The notes: a model not told the origin generated them from the letters alone. A stretch of DNA of 64,000 bases from Anaerosolibacter carboniphilus (GCF_014205875.1 NZ_JACHEN010000016.1:1-64000), one strand, 5' to 3'; positions 7,893-16,633 are shown, counted from the first letter of the stretch. Translations and numbers: made by a program.

Positions 7893-9146
7893 TTGCAGAA
7901 ATTAACACTCAGTGATGTAAAGCTAAAAACCCCCCAGCAGCAAGTAAAAGAAGCCATATTGGAGAAATACCAGACGACTGAAGAATTTGCGAACGCCATA
8001 GGGCTGTATCCTGAATCGGTTAAGGTTTATCTGCGAGATAAAAATATTGGATCAGACAAGTTTAAGATAAAACTCGTAAATGCCTTGGATAAGGGATACG
8101 ACGAGATTGTCATAAGCTATAAGGAACAAATTTCTAGAATGGTTCAGACTATTTATAGGGATTGTAAAGAATATAAATCTGAAAATGATCTGCTAACAAT
8201 GCGCAGGCTCAGAGAATTGTGTATTGAGTACAATCTGGATATCGAATCCATGAAAATGGATCGAGCGATGGCAATATATCATTTTTATAAAAGCGAATTT
8301 TTTAAATCAATCGAACTCCTTGAAATGGCCCTTGCAAAAGCAAGATCCTTAGAGGATAAAAGTTTCGAGGTAATGTTTTTATCTGATTTAGCCTCAATAT
8401 ATTACTCAAATCATAGATATAAGCGATCTTTAGAAATATTCAATCATGCGGAAAAGTTGATAGAGTTATCAGCTATAAAAGATGATGCTCTATTTAATTT
8501 CAATTACTTATTTGGTATTTTGCTGAACGATACGGGATACCATGAAAAAGCTCGAGAAAAGTTTCTTAAAGCGAGTAAATTGGCAAGCGGCAAAGTAGAC
8601 AAGGGAAGGGCCATCATGAATATTGGGCTGTCCTATAAAAAACAAGGTGAGTACCAGACTGCGGTTGAGCATTATACAAAAGCCTTACAGTACACTAAGT
8701 CTAATGCGGAAAAACAGAGCGTCATCTACAATAATTTAGCAGAATTATATAAGGTCGTCGGCGATTATGATAGGGCGCTGAAATATATACAAAGATCGTT
8801 TGAGCTCCTCGATTATGACAATCAAAACTATTATTTTGTCACATTCCAAACCTATGCACAAATCAAAGCGTTGAGGGGCGAATTGAGGGATGTATTAGAA
8901 CAATTATTTGAAATCATAATAGAGAGACAGAATGCATTTACGCACAAGTCATTCATGATCAAAGGCATAGAAACGGTAATTCAGTTGGCATATCAGGAGA
9001 GGAACACTGCAATTTTAAAAAAAATTGAATTGTTTTTGATTGAATCCTTTGATACAATCGGAACCAACAATGCTGAGTATGCTTCAGAGCTTGAACGTTG
9101 TCTCGGAAAAATTCTACGATGTTATAACAACAGGTTTGAAATATAA
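7893..9146 (+). CDS. HTH-TPR regulator of RRNPP type (peptide-responsive)
   Basis: A 417-aa protein (from TTG 7893, RBS AGAAGGTGGTG at 7878-7888). The N-terminus has a short helix-turn-helix (TTEEFANAIGLYPESVKVYL) and the rest is helical repeats, with clear tetratricopeptide units such as RAIMNIGLSYKKQGEYQTAV and VIYNNLAELYKVVGDYDRAL. This is the layout of RRNPP regulators (PlcR, NprR, PrgX, Rgg class), which bind a re-imported signal peptide in the TPR groove. A 42-codon exported pre-peptide gene begins 28 bp downstream, as in known receptor-signal pairs. The ATG at 7848 would add 15 residues but overlaps the -10 box. Divergent from the recombinase, so it may control the element and its own promoter (inference). 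A non-quorum role cannot be excluded. Confidence 0.75.
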   Translation: MQKLTLSDVKLKTPQQQVKEAILEKYQTTEEFANAIGLYPESVKVYLRDKNIGSDKFKIKLVNALDKGYDEIVISYKEQISRMVQTIYRDCKEYKSENDLLTMRRLRELCIEYNLDIESMKMDRAMAIYHFYKSEFFKSIELLEMALAKARSLEDKSFEVMFLSDLASIYYSNHRYKRSLEIFNHAEKLIELSAIKDDALFNFNYLFGILLNDTGYHEKAREKFLKASKLASGKVDKGRAIMNIGLSYKKQGEYQTAVEHYTKALQYTKSNAEKQSVIYNNLAELYKVVGDYDRALKYIQRSFELLDYDNQNYYFVTFQTYAQIKALRGELRDVLEQLFEIIIERQNAFTHKSFMIKGIETVIQLAYQERNTAILKKIELFLIESFDTIGTNNAEYASELERCLGKILRCYNNRFEI

Positions 9147-9174
9147 ACGAATTATATAAAGGGGGTGAAAAAAG

Positions 9175-9303
9175 ATGAAGAAAAAACTATTGGCTCTTAT
9201 GTTAGTTTTAGTACTGTCATTATCATCAACAATGTTCGTATTTGCTACAGATAATCCAGATCTATCCATAGTTAGACCTACTACAGATAATCCAGATATG
9301 TAA
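9175..9303 (+). CDS. Exported 42-aa pre-peptide, candidate quorum-sensing signal
   Basis: ATG 9175 is preceded by a very strong RBS (GGGGGTG at 9161-9167). The product has three lysines, a hydrophobic core LLALMLVLVLSLSS and a likely signal peptidase site after VFA, leaving an 18-residue tail TDNPDLSIVRPTTDNPDM. The tail holds TDNPD twice, encoded by two identical 17-bp direct repeats (9245-9261 and 9281-9297). A third, diverged copy follows the stop codon in the +1 frame (see findings). Size, export signal, position right after a TPR regulator and a terminator close behind are what one expects of an RRNPP signal precursor. The mature peptide cannot be told from the sequence; the TDNPD-containing segments are the obvious candidates. 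Too short for ordinary gene finding. Confidence 0.75.
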   Translation: MKKKLLALMLVLVLSLSSTMFVFATDNPDLSIVRPTTDNPDM

Positions 9304-9351
9304 ACCTACTAAGGACAACCTGGATCCACATTAAAAGTAATACATATTATT

Positions 9352-9384
9352 AAGAAACTTGGCATATGCCAAGTTTCTTTTCAT
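9352..9384 (+). terminator. Terminator of the regulator-peptide unit
   Basis: Perfect palindrome AAGAAACTTGGCAT / ATGCCAAGTTTCTT (9352-9379), followed by TTTCATTTT. Confidence 0.85.
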
Positions 9385-9782
9385 TTTAAGGATAAGAAAG
9401 TAAATAATATTTAAATAAATAATGGCTCAAATTTACAGCATTAACTGCATGAAATAATTAAAAATTACATACCAAAGATTAGCAGATTTTATCTGCTTAT
9501 TTTTTAACACATATCTCGTTATATCGACGAGCTTTGACAATATGCACATAAGTTTTTTTCATAATCTTTAAATCAATCTAAATAATAGAAAAAAGCACAA
9601 GTAAACGTGTAAGGAAATTGTAAATAAATGTAAAATCATGAATTTGCTCTAATTTAAAATCCATATTAAAATATTTATAAATTGAATTCGACGGAAAATT
9701 GTGTAGAAGAAAACGATTAAATGTATATCTGATAAAACAATTGTCATTTCATTCTATATTACAGTCAGAAGGGAGAATTAGT
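9385..9782. other. Intergenic region with a second small hairpin
   Basis: No gene seen. AGCAGAT-TTT-ATCTGCT (9481-9497) followed by TATTTTTTAA is a second terminator-like hairpin. The region is very AT-rich and must carry the promoter of the next gene. Confidence 0.45.
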
Positions 9783-10022
9783 GTGAGAAATGATTTTGAT
9801 AAGCTGAACCAACATACTAACAAGAATAAGTTTATAGAGCATTCTGGAAAGTCGATGAGCAGCGATGATAATTGTTTAGATTATCATAAATTTATTGAAA
9901 AAATAAATATTATAAAATTAGAAATATCAAATTATAAAAAAGATATAAATGCACTGGACAGGGAAACTTTATTTAAGATTTCAAACATTTTAGATGAACT
10001 AATCTATACAATTTATAGTTAA
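9783..10022 (+). CDS. Spo0E-like aspartyl-phosphate phosphatase family protein
   Basis: GTG 9783 lies behind AGAAGGGA and gives a 79-aa protein; the longer frame from 9699 lacks an RBS. Residues about 42-78 match the Spo0E-like helix-turn-helix: IIKLEISNYKKDI, then ALDRETLFKISNILDELIYTIY, which contains the S-x-x-L-D-x-L-I core of the family. Members dephosphorylate Spo0A~P. The first 40 residues are polar and not recognised. Placement 480 bp after the TPR regulator and its pre-peptide makes it a possible output of that system (inference): lowering this phosphatase would speed sporulation, raising it would delay it. Confidence 0.7.
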   Translation: MRNDFDKLNQHTNKNKFIEHSGKSMSSDDNCLDYHKFIEKINIIKLEISNYKKDINALDRETLFKISNILDELIYTIYS

Positions 10023-10235
10023 AATATTAAACAGCTGTGTTAAATTTGATTATTGACATAAGAAACATCTGCATGTCTAAATGCCTTTTTAAGTTATTGA
10101 TTACTTTTAAATCTGTCACAACGATCAAACGAATAGGTAGAGATAATGGGCATTGTTCATTTAAACAACACCTCCAATATTATTATGTTCATAGTACAAT
10201 CTAGTTTTTTCATAGTATGTAGTGGGGGTGGTGAT

Positions 10236-10445
10236 GTGAAAGAGATAAAAGTTGTAATTTCTGTAGGTGATGTAAATTTCTATGACTTACCAATAGCGCA
10301 GCAGGAAGAACATATAAAGAGAGTCTCAGATCAAATAGCTAAAGTTATAAGTAATCGCGTAAACGACATGATTGCCAAGGGCAAAAGCCAAGACGAAATA
10401 TTAAGCTATGTTGCTGGGGTCAAAAAATTCTTAGATCTCAACTAG
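10236..10445 (+). CDS. Small protein of unknown function
   Basis: GTG 10236 has the strong RBS GGGGGTGGTG just upstream and yields a 69-aa soluble protein (KEIKVVISVGDVNFYDLPIA at the start, a basic/acidic helix in the middle, VAGVKKFLDLN at the end). The upstream extension to 10146 has no RBS and would add a hydrophobic segment of low complexity, so it is not used. No family is recognised. It lies in the accessory block before a terminator. Confidence 0.55.
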   Translation: MKEIKVVISVGDVNFYDLPIAQQEEHIKRVSDQIAKVISNRVNDMIAKGKSQDEILSYVAGVKKFLDLN

Positions 10446-10511
10446 AAAGAGAATTATAAAATCATAAATGACATACTCTCTTTATGTATGGTCTACGCTA
10501 TGCATGAAAAT

Positions 10512-10552
10512 GACTACTCAGCAGCAACTGCATGAGTAGTCTGTAATAAAAA
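10512..10552 (+). terminator. Terminator-like hairpin
   Basis: GACTACTCA / TGAGTAGTC (9 bp) extended inward by GCAG-CAA-CTGC with one bulge; about 70 nt after the preceding small gene, followed by TGTAATAAAAAA. Confidence 0.55.
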
Positions 10553-11291
10553 ATACAAGTTATCCGTATTATATCAAATTTACTCTATTTTATTCAAGGG
10601 GAGATGTACTAAATGTAAATTAACCCACAAAAAATACTTTGGGCCCTCAAAACATATGAGAGCCCTATATGAAAAGGGGAAAATTTGCTGGAGGTATGCT
10701 AGCCCCTATAGACTTATTATAATAGTTAAATATTAAGAAAATATGAACAAAGTGTGAAGAATTATGAAAGTTTCCGAGGAAGCTACATACAACATAAATC
10801 TAAGTCTCTTTGCATGAACTCGGCAGGACAAAAGGCCAATGATATGTCTAACATCGTAGAAATTGCAAATGTGCCTAAAAAAAGGAAAGATGTGAGATAG
10901 CTCTGATTCAGGAGCTATCTTATTATTTTGCTGAAATCCATACTAAAGTAACAATACAGGAGGTATAGTATCCTCTCCTAGCAAACACATTTTTCGTAGT
11001 ATATTTTTAAAGGCATAAAGGGAGTTGAGAGATAAGGAGGAATTTTCTGATTTTTTATACTGGATAATACTACTAATTAAAGAAAGGTATAATCTTGTGC
11101 AGAAATTACATTTAATGATTCTTCGAAAAATTAGGACTATAGTCATATCAAGTTTTTAGATATTATTAAAGCAAATTTTAATTTAAAATGGTATGATTAT
11201 AAGGAATAAATTAACAGAAATAAAGTCACTATGACTTGACTGTGTAATCTGTTTACCATGAACATGGAAAAAATTAAGATGGAGGTACAAC
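10553..11291. other. Long gene-poor stretch
   Basis: About 740 bp. A terminator-like hairpin AGATAGCTC / GAGCTATCT lies at 10895-10920, followed by TATTATTTT, and a weaker pair GGGCCCTC / GAGAGCCC near 10640-10670. A 44-codon frame from TTG 11025 (behind AAAGGGAG) to 11159 is possible but has no recognisable product. Probably decayed element DNA. Confidence 0.4.
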
Positions 11292-11882
11292 ATGTTACTC
11301 GATAAAAAAACATATTTTGTGAAAGAACAAGTAGAACTAATGAAGCTTGCGGGAACCTATGATATTTATGATGCTGAAACAAATATTCAAGTAGGCATCG
11401 CAAAAGAAGAACCAGGTACGATGATTAAGTTCTTAAGGTTACTAGTGAATAAATCAATTTTGCCTAATCGAATCAATGTCTATGACAGTGAAAATCAAAG
11501 TTTAGTATTTTATATCCAGAAGCCGATGAGTTTTTTACGGTCAAAAGTATTCGTTTATAACAGTAATGGAGATCATATTGGATATTTTAAAGGAAAGATA
11601 TTGACCATTGGGGGCGGTTTTTTTGTTTATGATTCCAATGAGCGAGAAGTAGCAGAGATTATTGGTGATTGGAAAGGGTGGAATTTTAGATTTGTAAACT
11701 CGCAAGAAAAGGAGATAGGGACTGTTACTAAAAAGTGGGCTGGGATTGGAAAAGAATTATTTACATCCGCTGACAACTACGTGATTTCCCTCAATGATGC
11801 TGCAGAATCCGAATCAGAACACAACAAGCTTTTATTAGCGGCTGGACTTGCTATAGATACTGTTTATAAAGAACATAAGTAA
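11292..11882 (+). CDS. LURP-one-related / phospholipid scramblase-like protein
   Basis: A 196-aa protein of the tubby-like/LURP-one fold family. The pattern is repeated beta strands with Gly/Asp turns: YDIYDAETNIQVGIAKEEPG, RINVYDSENQSLVFYIQKP, KVFVYNSNGDHIGYFKGK, FFVYDSNEREVAEIIGDWKG, and the closing EIGTVTKKWAGIGKELFTSAD, which is typical of the family. Bacterial members have no firmly known function. ATG 11292 follows GATGGAGGT. It is a single gene with a strong terminator in the accessory block. Confidence 0.75.
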   Translation: MLLDKKTYFVKEQVELMKLAGTYDIYDAETNIQVGIAKEEPGTMIKFLRLLVNKSILPNRINVYDSENQSLVFYIQKPMSFLRSKVFVYNSNGDHIGYFKGKILTIGGGFFVYDSNEREVAEIIGDWKGWNFRFVNSQEKEIGTVTKKWAGIGKELFTSADNYVISLNDAAESESEHNKLLLAAGLAIDTVYKEHK

Positions 11883-11965
11883 GATAGAATAGAAAAAATA
11901 GGTATACTAATTTTATAAATATTAGCTTAGCAATTATATGCAGCAGAAAATAGACATTTAATGAT

Positions 11966-11992
11966 AAAAGAGTAGGCCGAGCCTACTCTTTT
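11966..11992 (+). terminator. Terminator of the LURP-one gene
   Basis: Perfect 12-bp stem AAAAGAGTAGGC / GCCTACTCTTTT with a CGA loop. Confidence 0.85.
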
Positions 11993-12136
11993 AAGACTTT
12001 CTGCATAGATACTATTCGTAAGATTAATATCTTGAAATTCGTATAATTGCATGCAGGAAATCTTTATTATTGAGCGAATTATTATTATGTTCAAGTTATT
12101 ATTTTAACATTTGTAATATTAAAGGGGGATGGATGC

Positions 12137-12307
12137 ATGAGTGATGAAATGTTAAAGGTTGAAGAGGATCTAAGATTACTCTGTATTCAAGCAATAGAGA
12201 TACTTGATAAAGCGTGGGAACGGGGAATATTAAGTGAAGAAGAATATCTTGAGCATGTAAAGTTAAAAAGAGCTTTTTTAGAGAAAACACCTAGTGAGGT
12301 TCTGTGA
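12137..12307 (+). CDS. Small acidic helical protein of unknown function
   Basis: ATG 12137 is preceded by AAAGGGGGATGG and gives a 56-aa protein, mostly helical, with the pattern AWERGILSEEEYLEHVKLKR and a downstream FLEKT. This short helix-G-I-S-x-E-E-Y form is seen in many small clostridial and phage proteins (SHOCT-like layout), but no family can be named. It lies just upstream of the sigK fragment. Too short for the usual cutoffs; the strong RBS and start support it. Confidence 0.5.
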   Translation: MSDEMLKVEEDLRLLCIQAIEILDKAWERGILSEEEYLEHVKLKRAFLEKTPSEVL

Positions 12308-12382
12308 CGTATTGAATATACATTTTGCGATCCTGGATAGAATTAGATTCTATGCATTAAATGTTGAAGAAACGAAAAATGA

Positions 12383-12541
12383 ATGAGTCGTCTTTTTGTA
12401 AGAATAGCAAATGAAATTTTGATGACCATTCGGTCTAGCAAGAAAACAAAAAGTGAAGTATCCCTTCAAGATCCGATTGGAGTTGACAAAGAAGGCAATG
12501 AATTGCCTTCTTTGAATTATCAACCTATTCCAATTCCTTAG
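12383..12541 (+). pseudogene. sigK: sigK internal fragment left of the skin-like element (5' part missing)
   Basis: From ATG 12383 the frame reads [20 protein letters not shown] and [14 protein letters not shown], which is sigma-K region 2.3-2.4 and linker sequence (family form RCIENEILMHLR, DPIGxDKEGNE). After GNE at 12502 the reading enters the element and ends at TAG 12541 after 12 foreign residues. A normal sigma-K has about 100 more residues before this point (promoter-core binding regions 1.2-2.2). These are not present in any frame upstream; a TGA sits immediately before the ATG. Weak resemblances to DLISIG-TIGLIKAI in 12310-12380, spread over frames, suggest decay rather than absence. 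No RBS is seen. The complete 5' half must lie elsewhere or be lost. Confidence 0.8.
12492..12502. repeat. Left att core of the skin-like element
   Basis: AAGGCAATGAA. It matches AAGGTAATGAA at 19571-19581 in 10 of 11 bases and falls on the same sigma-K residues (E-G-N-E). Recombination between the two joins DKEGNE to ISLIDILG in frame. Confidence 0.85.
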
Positions 12542-14063
12542 GTAACTTTGGATAAAGAATCAATGTGAACTGATCGTCACGATGACGCTTATCTTTGTGA
12601 TAAATACAATGGCTCAAAATAGATTTTAAAAATCTATTTTTTTTCTCTGGATTTTGGCATTGAAGGTATACATCGAGAAGCGTGCTAATTTCCATGGATG
12701 TAGAGGCTTCTACAGAATCCTTCAGTTTCTGAAATTCGATCCGCGCTGTAAAAAGTTTCTTTTCAAGCGCATGGATTCTTGCTGTAAGATAATCTACACG
12801 GCTAGTAAATGTTTCAACGTCATAGATTTGCTTTTCTAGCAGGTCATATATATTCTCTTTTTGGTTTCGTAAATCCCTTAAATTTCCTTCGATGGTTTTC
12901 ATAATATTATTATGTAAATCTATTGTATTCTGTGAATGATCGCTCATCCCATTTATTCGATTCCACTGGAAAGGGTATTCGCTTAACCAAAGCCTTAAAG
13001 CCTCTATAAGGTGATGCTCTACGTATATAAATTTACTGCTTTTATTGTTGCAATGATTATAACACATCAACTGGGAATCTTTATTTTTATAGGTGCGCAG
13101 GATCATAGATGTACCGCATACACCACACCGAATTAAACCAGCCAGCGGATTCACAAGCTGATGATTGTCTGAAAATGGGGCATGTGTTCGACCTTTTAAT
13201 ATGCTCTGTGCCCTTTCAAACGTTTCTTTGGATACTAAAGGTGGATGCCGACCTTCTGCTATAAGCCAGTCATCCTTCAGTCTAAGCCTTGAATCTTTCT
13301 TTTTTCCTTGCTTTGTGGATTTCTTAATCTCCCTTTTCTTCCAAGTGATCTGACCAATGTAAATGGGATTTTTCAAGATGTTGAGAACAGCAGATGGAGA
13401 CCAAGTCTTTCCTGTGCTGGTTTGATAACCAAATTCGGATAGTCTAGCAGCAATCTTATTGGCCCCGATCTGTAGATTGGTATACCAATCAAAGATGATT
13501 TTCACCACCAACGCCTGTTCCTCATTGGGCATAAGGCTTCTATATTTATCTCTATAGTGAATATCGTAGCCATAAGGGGGAACGGGAGATAAATAGTTGC
13601 CTTCCTCAATGGATCGTAATCTGCCACGCTGCAGACGTCTATTGATAATTTTTAACTCCTTTCGGGCCATAAAGGCCTCAAATTCGCTATATTCCTCGTC
13701 AAACTCATTCTGAAGATCGTAGACTTTTCGGGGAGTGATAATCTTCGTGGCCGATTTTTTGAAGGTGTCCAGAATCAGCCCCTGTTCCTGCATATTACCT
13801 CTGCCCAAACGATCCATGTCCATGCACAAAACTGCTTCATATTTTCCGGCTTCTACCTCTTGAAGTAATGCCAACATCTCTGGTCTATGGACAAGACTTT
13901 CACCAGATACGATCTCTTCCTTAATCTCTATGATATCTAGCTTTTTCTCTTGTGCAAACCTGATAAGGTATTGTCTGTGTTTTCTCAGTGTTTCACCTTC
14001 ACCTCTAGTTTCAGCCTCAATATCAGCTCTAGATTTTCTTAAATATATGCATACTTTTTCCAT
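12525..14063 (-). CDS. Large serine recombinase, SpoIVCA-type excisase of the sigK element
   Basis: A 512-aa serine recombinase. The catalytic domain has YLRKS with nucleophile Ser11, the motif DMDRLGRG and the helix [18 protein letters not shown]. The recombinase domain follows ([29 protein letters not shown]), then a zinc ribbon with CGVCG and a second cysteine near CYNHC, and a coiled coil. It ends 23 bp from the left att core and points toward the 5' sigK part, exactly where spoIVCA sits in the Bacillus skin. ATG 14063 has a strong RBS (GAGGAGGGA). Established role of the family: excision of the element in the mother cell to rebuild sigK. The sequence resembles the recombinase of C. difficile skin more than B. 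subtilis SpoIVCA in its N-terminal motif (memory only). Confidence 0.9.
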   Translation of the reverse strand: MEKVCIYLRKSRADIEAETRGEGETLRKHRQYLIRFAQEKKLDIIEIKEEIVSGESLVHRPEMLALLQEVEAGKYEAVLCMDMDRLGRGNMQEQGLILDTFKKSATKIITPRKVYDLQNEFDEEYSEFEAFMARKELKIINRRLQRGRLRSIEEGNYLSPVPPYGYDIHYRDKYRSLMPNEEQALVVKIIFDWYTNLQIGANKIAARLSEFGYQTSTGKTWSPSAVLNILKNPIYIGQITWKKREIKKSTKQGKKKDSRLRLKDDWLIAEGRHPPLVSKETFERAQSILKGRTHAPFSDNHQLVNPLAGLIRCGVCGTSMILRTYKNKDSQLMCYNHCNNKSSKFIYVEHHLIEALRLWLSEYPFQWNRINGMSDHSQNTIDLHNNIMKTIEGNLRDLRNQKENIYDLLEKQIYDVETFTSRVDYLTARIHALEKKLFTARIEFQKLKDSVEASTSMEISTLLDVYLQCQNPEKKNRFLKSILSHCIYHKDKRHRDDQFTLILYPKLPKELE

Positions 14064-14205
14064 AAATCCCTCCTCAAGCCCTGCACTAACTTATGCTTAT
14101 TAAAAGGAAAAGCAAAATATGCATGATATTGTCTTACATATCCAAGTTTGGTACAATATTCAATATTGGTACAGAATTCATCAACACATTATGGGAGGAA
14201 TCATT

Positions 14206-15306
14206 TTGCCTTTTGTACGAATGATCTTTTTTATTCTTGTTGCTTCTTCTTTGTACTTCGGATTGCATTATTATATCTATTGGAGTATTGTAAGAAGTAT
14301 TGCGCTCTCCACTGCTGTGAAGACATTTATAAAAATTTGCATGATCCTTGGAGGACTAAGCTTTTTCTCAGGGGAATTCTTACGACGAAGAAGTGGCCTA
14401 GAATTTCTCATTTATGGAGGGTATATTTGGCTAGGGATGATTTCAATTAGCTTCACGATCTTTTTCTTTAAGGATATATTATCAATTTTTTTGCCAGAAT
14501 ACCGAAAAATACTAACCTATGCCAGTATGGTTGTCTCTATTGTTGCTATTAGTTTTGCCATTCTTCAGGTAAAGCAGCCTCCAATGCTAAAGGAAATCCA
14601 AATCCCTATGCCTAGGCTAGCCATTGAAAAGTCTGGCTTTAGAATCATTCATTTATCTGATATTCACATCAATCACTTTACATCAAAAGAGTGGATTGAG
14701 ACTCTTGTTGAACACGTAAACCTTCAAAACCCTGATCTTATTTTGATCACAGGAGACGTGATTGACGATCATTTGGATAGAATTAAGGAATTTCCACCGT
14801 TGCTCCGCCAACTAAAAAGCAAGCATGGTGTTTATGTGGTATCAGGTAACCATGAATATTATGGTGGGATTCAGCATTTTGAAGAATTTTCTGCCCTTTC
14901 AAATTTCCACGTTTTAAATAATGAGGCCATCACCATTGATAATTGCCTGCATGTGGTAGGTATTCCCGATGATACGGCGTCTAGTTTTTCGTTGCCAGGT
15001 CCCGATCTGACAAAAGCCATGGCAAATATTCAAGATAATCAGCCTGTTATCCTGTTGTCCCATAAGCCAGTTGGCTTTCCTGAGGCAGTACAAAAAGGTG
15101 TTAGTCTCCAATTGTCTGGCCATACCCATAGAGGTCAGATTTTACCCTTAAATCTATTGGTGCCATTAACCTTTAAGTACTCCTATGGACTTTATGAACT
15201 AGATACATCCTATATTTATACCACATCAGGTACGGGTCTATGGGGTCCACCCATGCGCATTTTCACAAGCTCCGAGATCGTATCCATTGATTTAATTTCT
15301 AAATAA
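14206..15306 (+). CDS. Membrane-anchored metallophosphoesterase
   Basis: A 366-aa protein from TTG 14206, chosen because GGGAGGAA lies at 14193-14200; the longer frame from 14119 lacks an RBS. The first about 130 residues form four hydrophobic segments. The rest is a calcineurin-like phosphoesterase with all metal motifs in order: SDIHINH, GDVIDD, GNHEYYGG, a histidine in LLSHKP, and GHTHRGQ. It matches the YaeI/YkuE-type family of phosphodiesterases with an N-terminal membrane part, acting at the cytoplasmic membrane, substrate unknown. It is cargo of the skin-like element, convergent with the CapA-like gene. A short repeated motif GGTACAATATTCAATATTGG lies upstream near 14156. Confidence 0.85.
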   Translation: MPFVRMIFFILVASSLYFGLHYYIYWSIVRSIALSTAVKTFIKICMILGGLSFFSGEFLRRRSGLEFLIYGGYIWLGMISISFTIFFFKDILSIFLPEYRKILTYASMVVSIVAISFAILQVKQPPMLKEIQIPMPRLAIEKSGFRIIHLSDIHINHFTSKEWIETLVEHVNLQNPDLILITGDVIDDHLDRIKEFPPLLRQLKSKHGVYVVSGNHEYYGGIQHFEEFSALSNFHVLNNEAITIDNCLHVVGIPDDTASSFSLPGPDLTKAMANIQDNQPVILLSHKPVGFPEAVQKGVSLQLSGHTHRGQILPLNLLVPLTFKYSYGLYELDTSYIYTTSGTGLWGPPMRIFTSSEIVSIDLISK

Positions 15307-15349
15307 TATAGAATAAGCCGCTCCAAGGAGCGGCTTATTCTATATTATT
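15302..15349. terminator. Bidirectional 23-bp terminator containing both stop codons
   Basis: A perfect 23-bp stem (15302-15324 with 15327-15349) and an AA loop. The TAA of the phosphoesterase (15304-15306) and the TAA of the convergent CapA-like gene (15335-15337) lie inside the arms. A and T tracts on either side let it work both ways. Confidence 0.9.
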
Positions 15350-16633
15350 TTTACGGGTCTTCTTTTGCTGAGTGGTAGAAATAAATTTTGTAGAATCCCC
15401 CAGCTGTAACAGACGGATGGTATTATCGTAGGAAAGTCTTGCCCTATACTGAGATTCCTTTGATGACAAATGGAATTCTTCAAAGCTCTCCAAAGCTTCA
15501 GGCAGTGGAAGGATCTCAAAGACCCGTTTGCTTCCATCGATATATTTATGTACCCATGTAGGTTGATAGCTTACATTTGAAATATGAACGCTATTATTGA
15601 CCATATCCTTCATGATTTTAACATGCACCAGCATGCCGTCTTCAGTGTAGCGATTCTTTAAAATCTCATATCTTTGATTGGAAAGAAAATTTCCAAGGGA
15701 ATATACGACTAAGGTTTGATTGCCATATTTAGGGTGCTCCATCCATTCCATAGGCTGGAGTACATGGGGGTGGCTGCCAAGGATGATATCTACACCATAA
15801 GTATTTAAGACTTGGGCAATCAGCTTTTGATAATCATTGGGTTCACGCTGAAACTCTTCTCCCCAATGCAAATAAAAGACGATGATTTCAGCACCAGCTT
15901 CTCTCATGTCATCGATGGTAGATTTCATTTGAATCAAATCTTCCTCTAATCGATCGTATCGAAAGGAGTTGATCAAAGGCTCGAGGTTCGATGGCAGTAT
16001 AAGGGAATTAATCGTTTTGTTCTTGCCATAGGCAGGTGTTTCATAAGTATAAGCTGTAATACCAATCTTTATTCCTTTTATGTTCTCAATCAAAAATCTG
16101 CTCTCCTTATGGGATTTCCTTGTACCTACGGTTTTTAACTTTTTTTCATGCAGTACATCCAAGGTTCGTAACACACCGTCCATACCTGTATCAATCGTGT
16201 GATTGTTGGCAGCCACAGCCACATCAAATCCTGCAGTCTGAAGGGCTTCTGCCAAAGAATCGGGACTATTGAAGCGCGGAAAACTAGAATACCCTTTGTC
16301 TTCACCAGCAAAGGTCGTCTCTAGATTGAAAAGAGCAAGGTCGGCATTTTCAACATAGGGCTTGATAAAATGGAAATTGTTATGGAAATCGAATTGGTCA
16401 GAAATCTTATTATACTGAGCCTTGAGCTGAGGTCCATGGACCATGATATCTCCGACAGCTGTAAGCTGAATCTCGATAGGAGCAGGAGGCTTCACGGGGC
16501 TAGTATCCTCTTTAATTGTATTTGGGGCGTCACTCATATTCATAGCAGGAGCCGCTTGTAAATGGGTAGAATTCGTACAGGAGGGCAAAAGAGCTACACA
16601 TAAAAAAAGCATGGATATCCATTTTGTTCTCAT
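15335..16633 (-). CDS. CapA/PgsA-like metallophosphoesterase lipoprotein
   Basis: A 432-aa lipoprotein with a signal peptide and lipobox LLPSC (Cys19), a Pro/Ala-rich linker, then the CapA fold: TAVGDIMVHG, FNLETTFAG, AANNHTIDTG, YLHWGEEFQ and LGSHPHVLQP, ending in SLGNFLSNQ. The family includes the poly-gamma-glutamate capsule protein CapA/PgsA and relatives of calcineurin-like phosphoesterases. The other capsule genes (capB, capC) are absent, so a role in polyglutamate synthesis is unlikely here. ATG 16633 has AAGGTGATT upstream. It is cargo of the skin-like element and would remain in the spore chromosome while being removed from the mother cell. Confidence 0.85.
   Translation of the reverse strand: MRTKWISMLFLCVALLPSCTNSTHLQAAPAMNMSDAPNTIKEDTSPVKPPAPIEIQLTAVGDIMVHGPQLKAQYNKISDQFDFHNNFHFIKPYVENADLALFNLETTFAGEDKGYSSFPRFNSPDSLAEALQTAGFDVAVAANNHTIDTGMDGVLRTLDVLHEKKLKTVGTRKSHKESRFLIENIKGIKIGITAYTYETPAYGKNKTINSLILPSNLEPLINSFRYDRLEEDLIQMKSTIDDMREAGAEIIVFYLHWGEEFQREPNDYQKLIAQVLNTYGVDIILGSHPHVLQPMEWMEHPKYGNQTLVVYSLGNFLSNQRYEILKNRYTEDGMLVHVKIMKDMVNNSVHISNVSYQPTWVHKYIDGSKRVFEILPLPEALESFEEFHLSSKESQYRARLSYDNTIRLLQLGDSTKFISTTQQKKTRKNNIE

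Noticed and set aside
10943-11146. Minus-strand 67-codon frame in the gene-poor stretch
   Set aside because: No RBS, no recognisable composition, AT-rich; looks like chance.
12137-12307. 56-aa ORF as the missing sigK N-terminus
   Set aside because: Residues such as EEDLRLL recall sigma region 2 but order and spacing do not fit, and it has its own RBS and stop.
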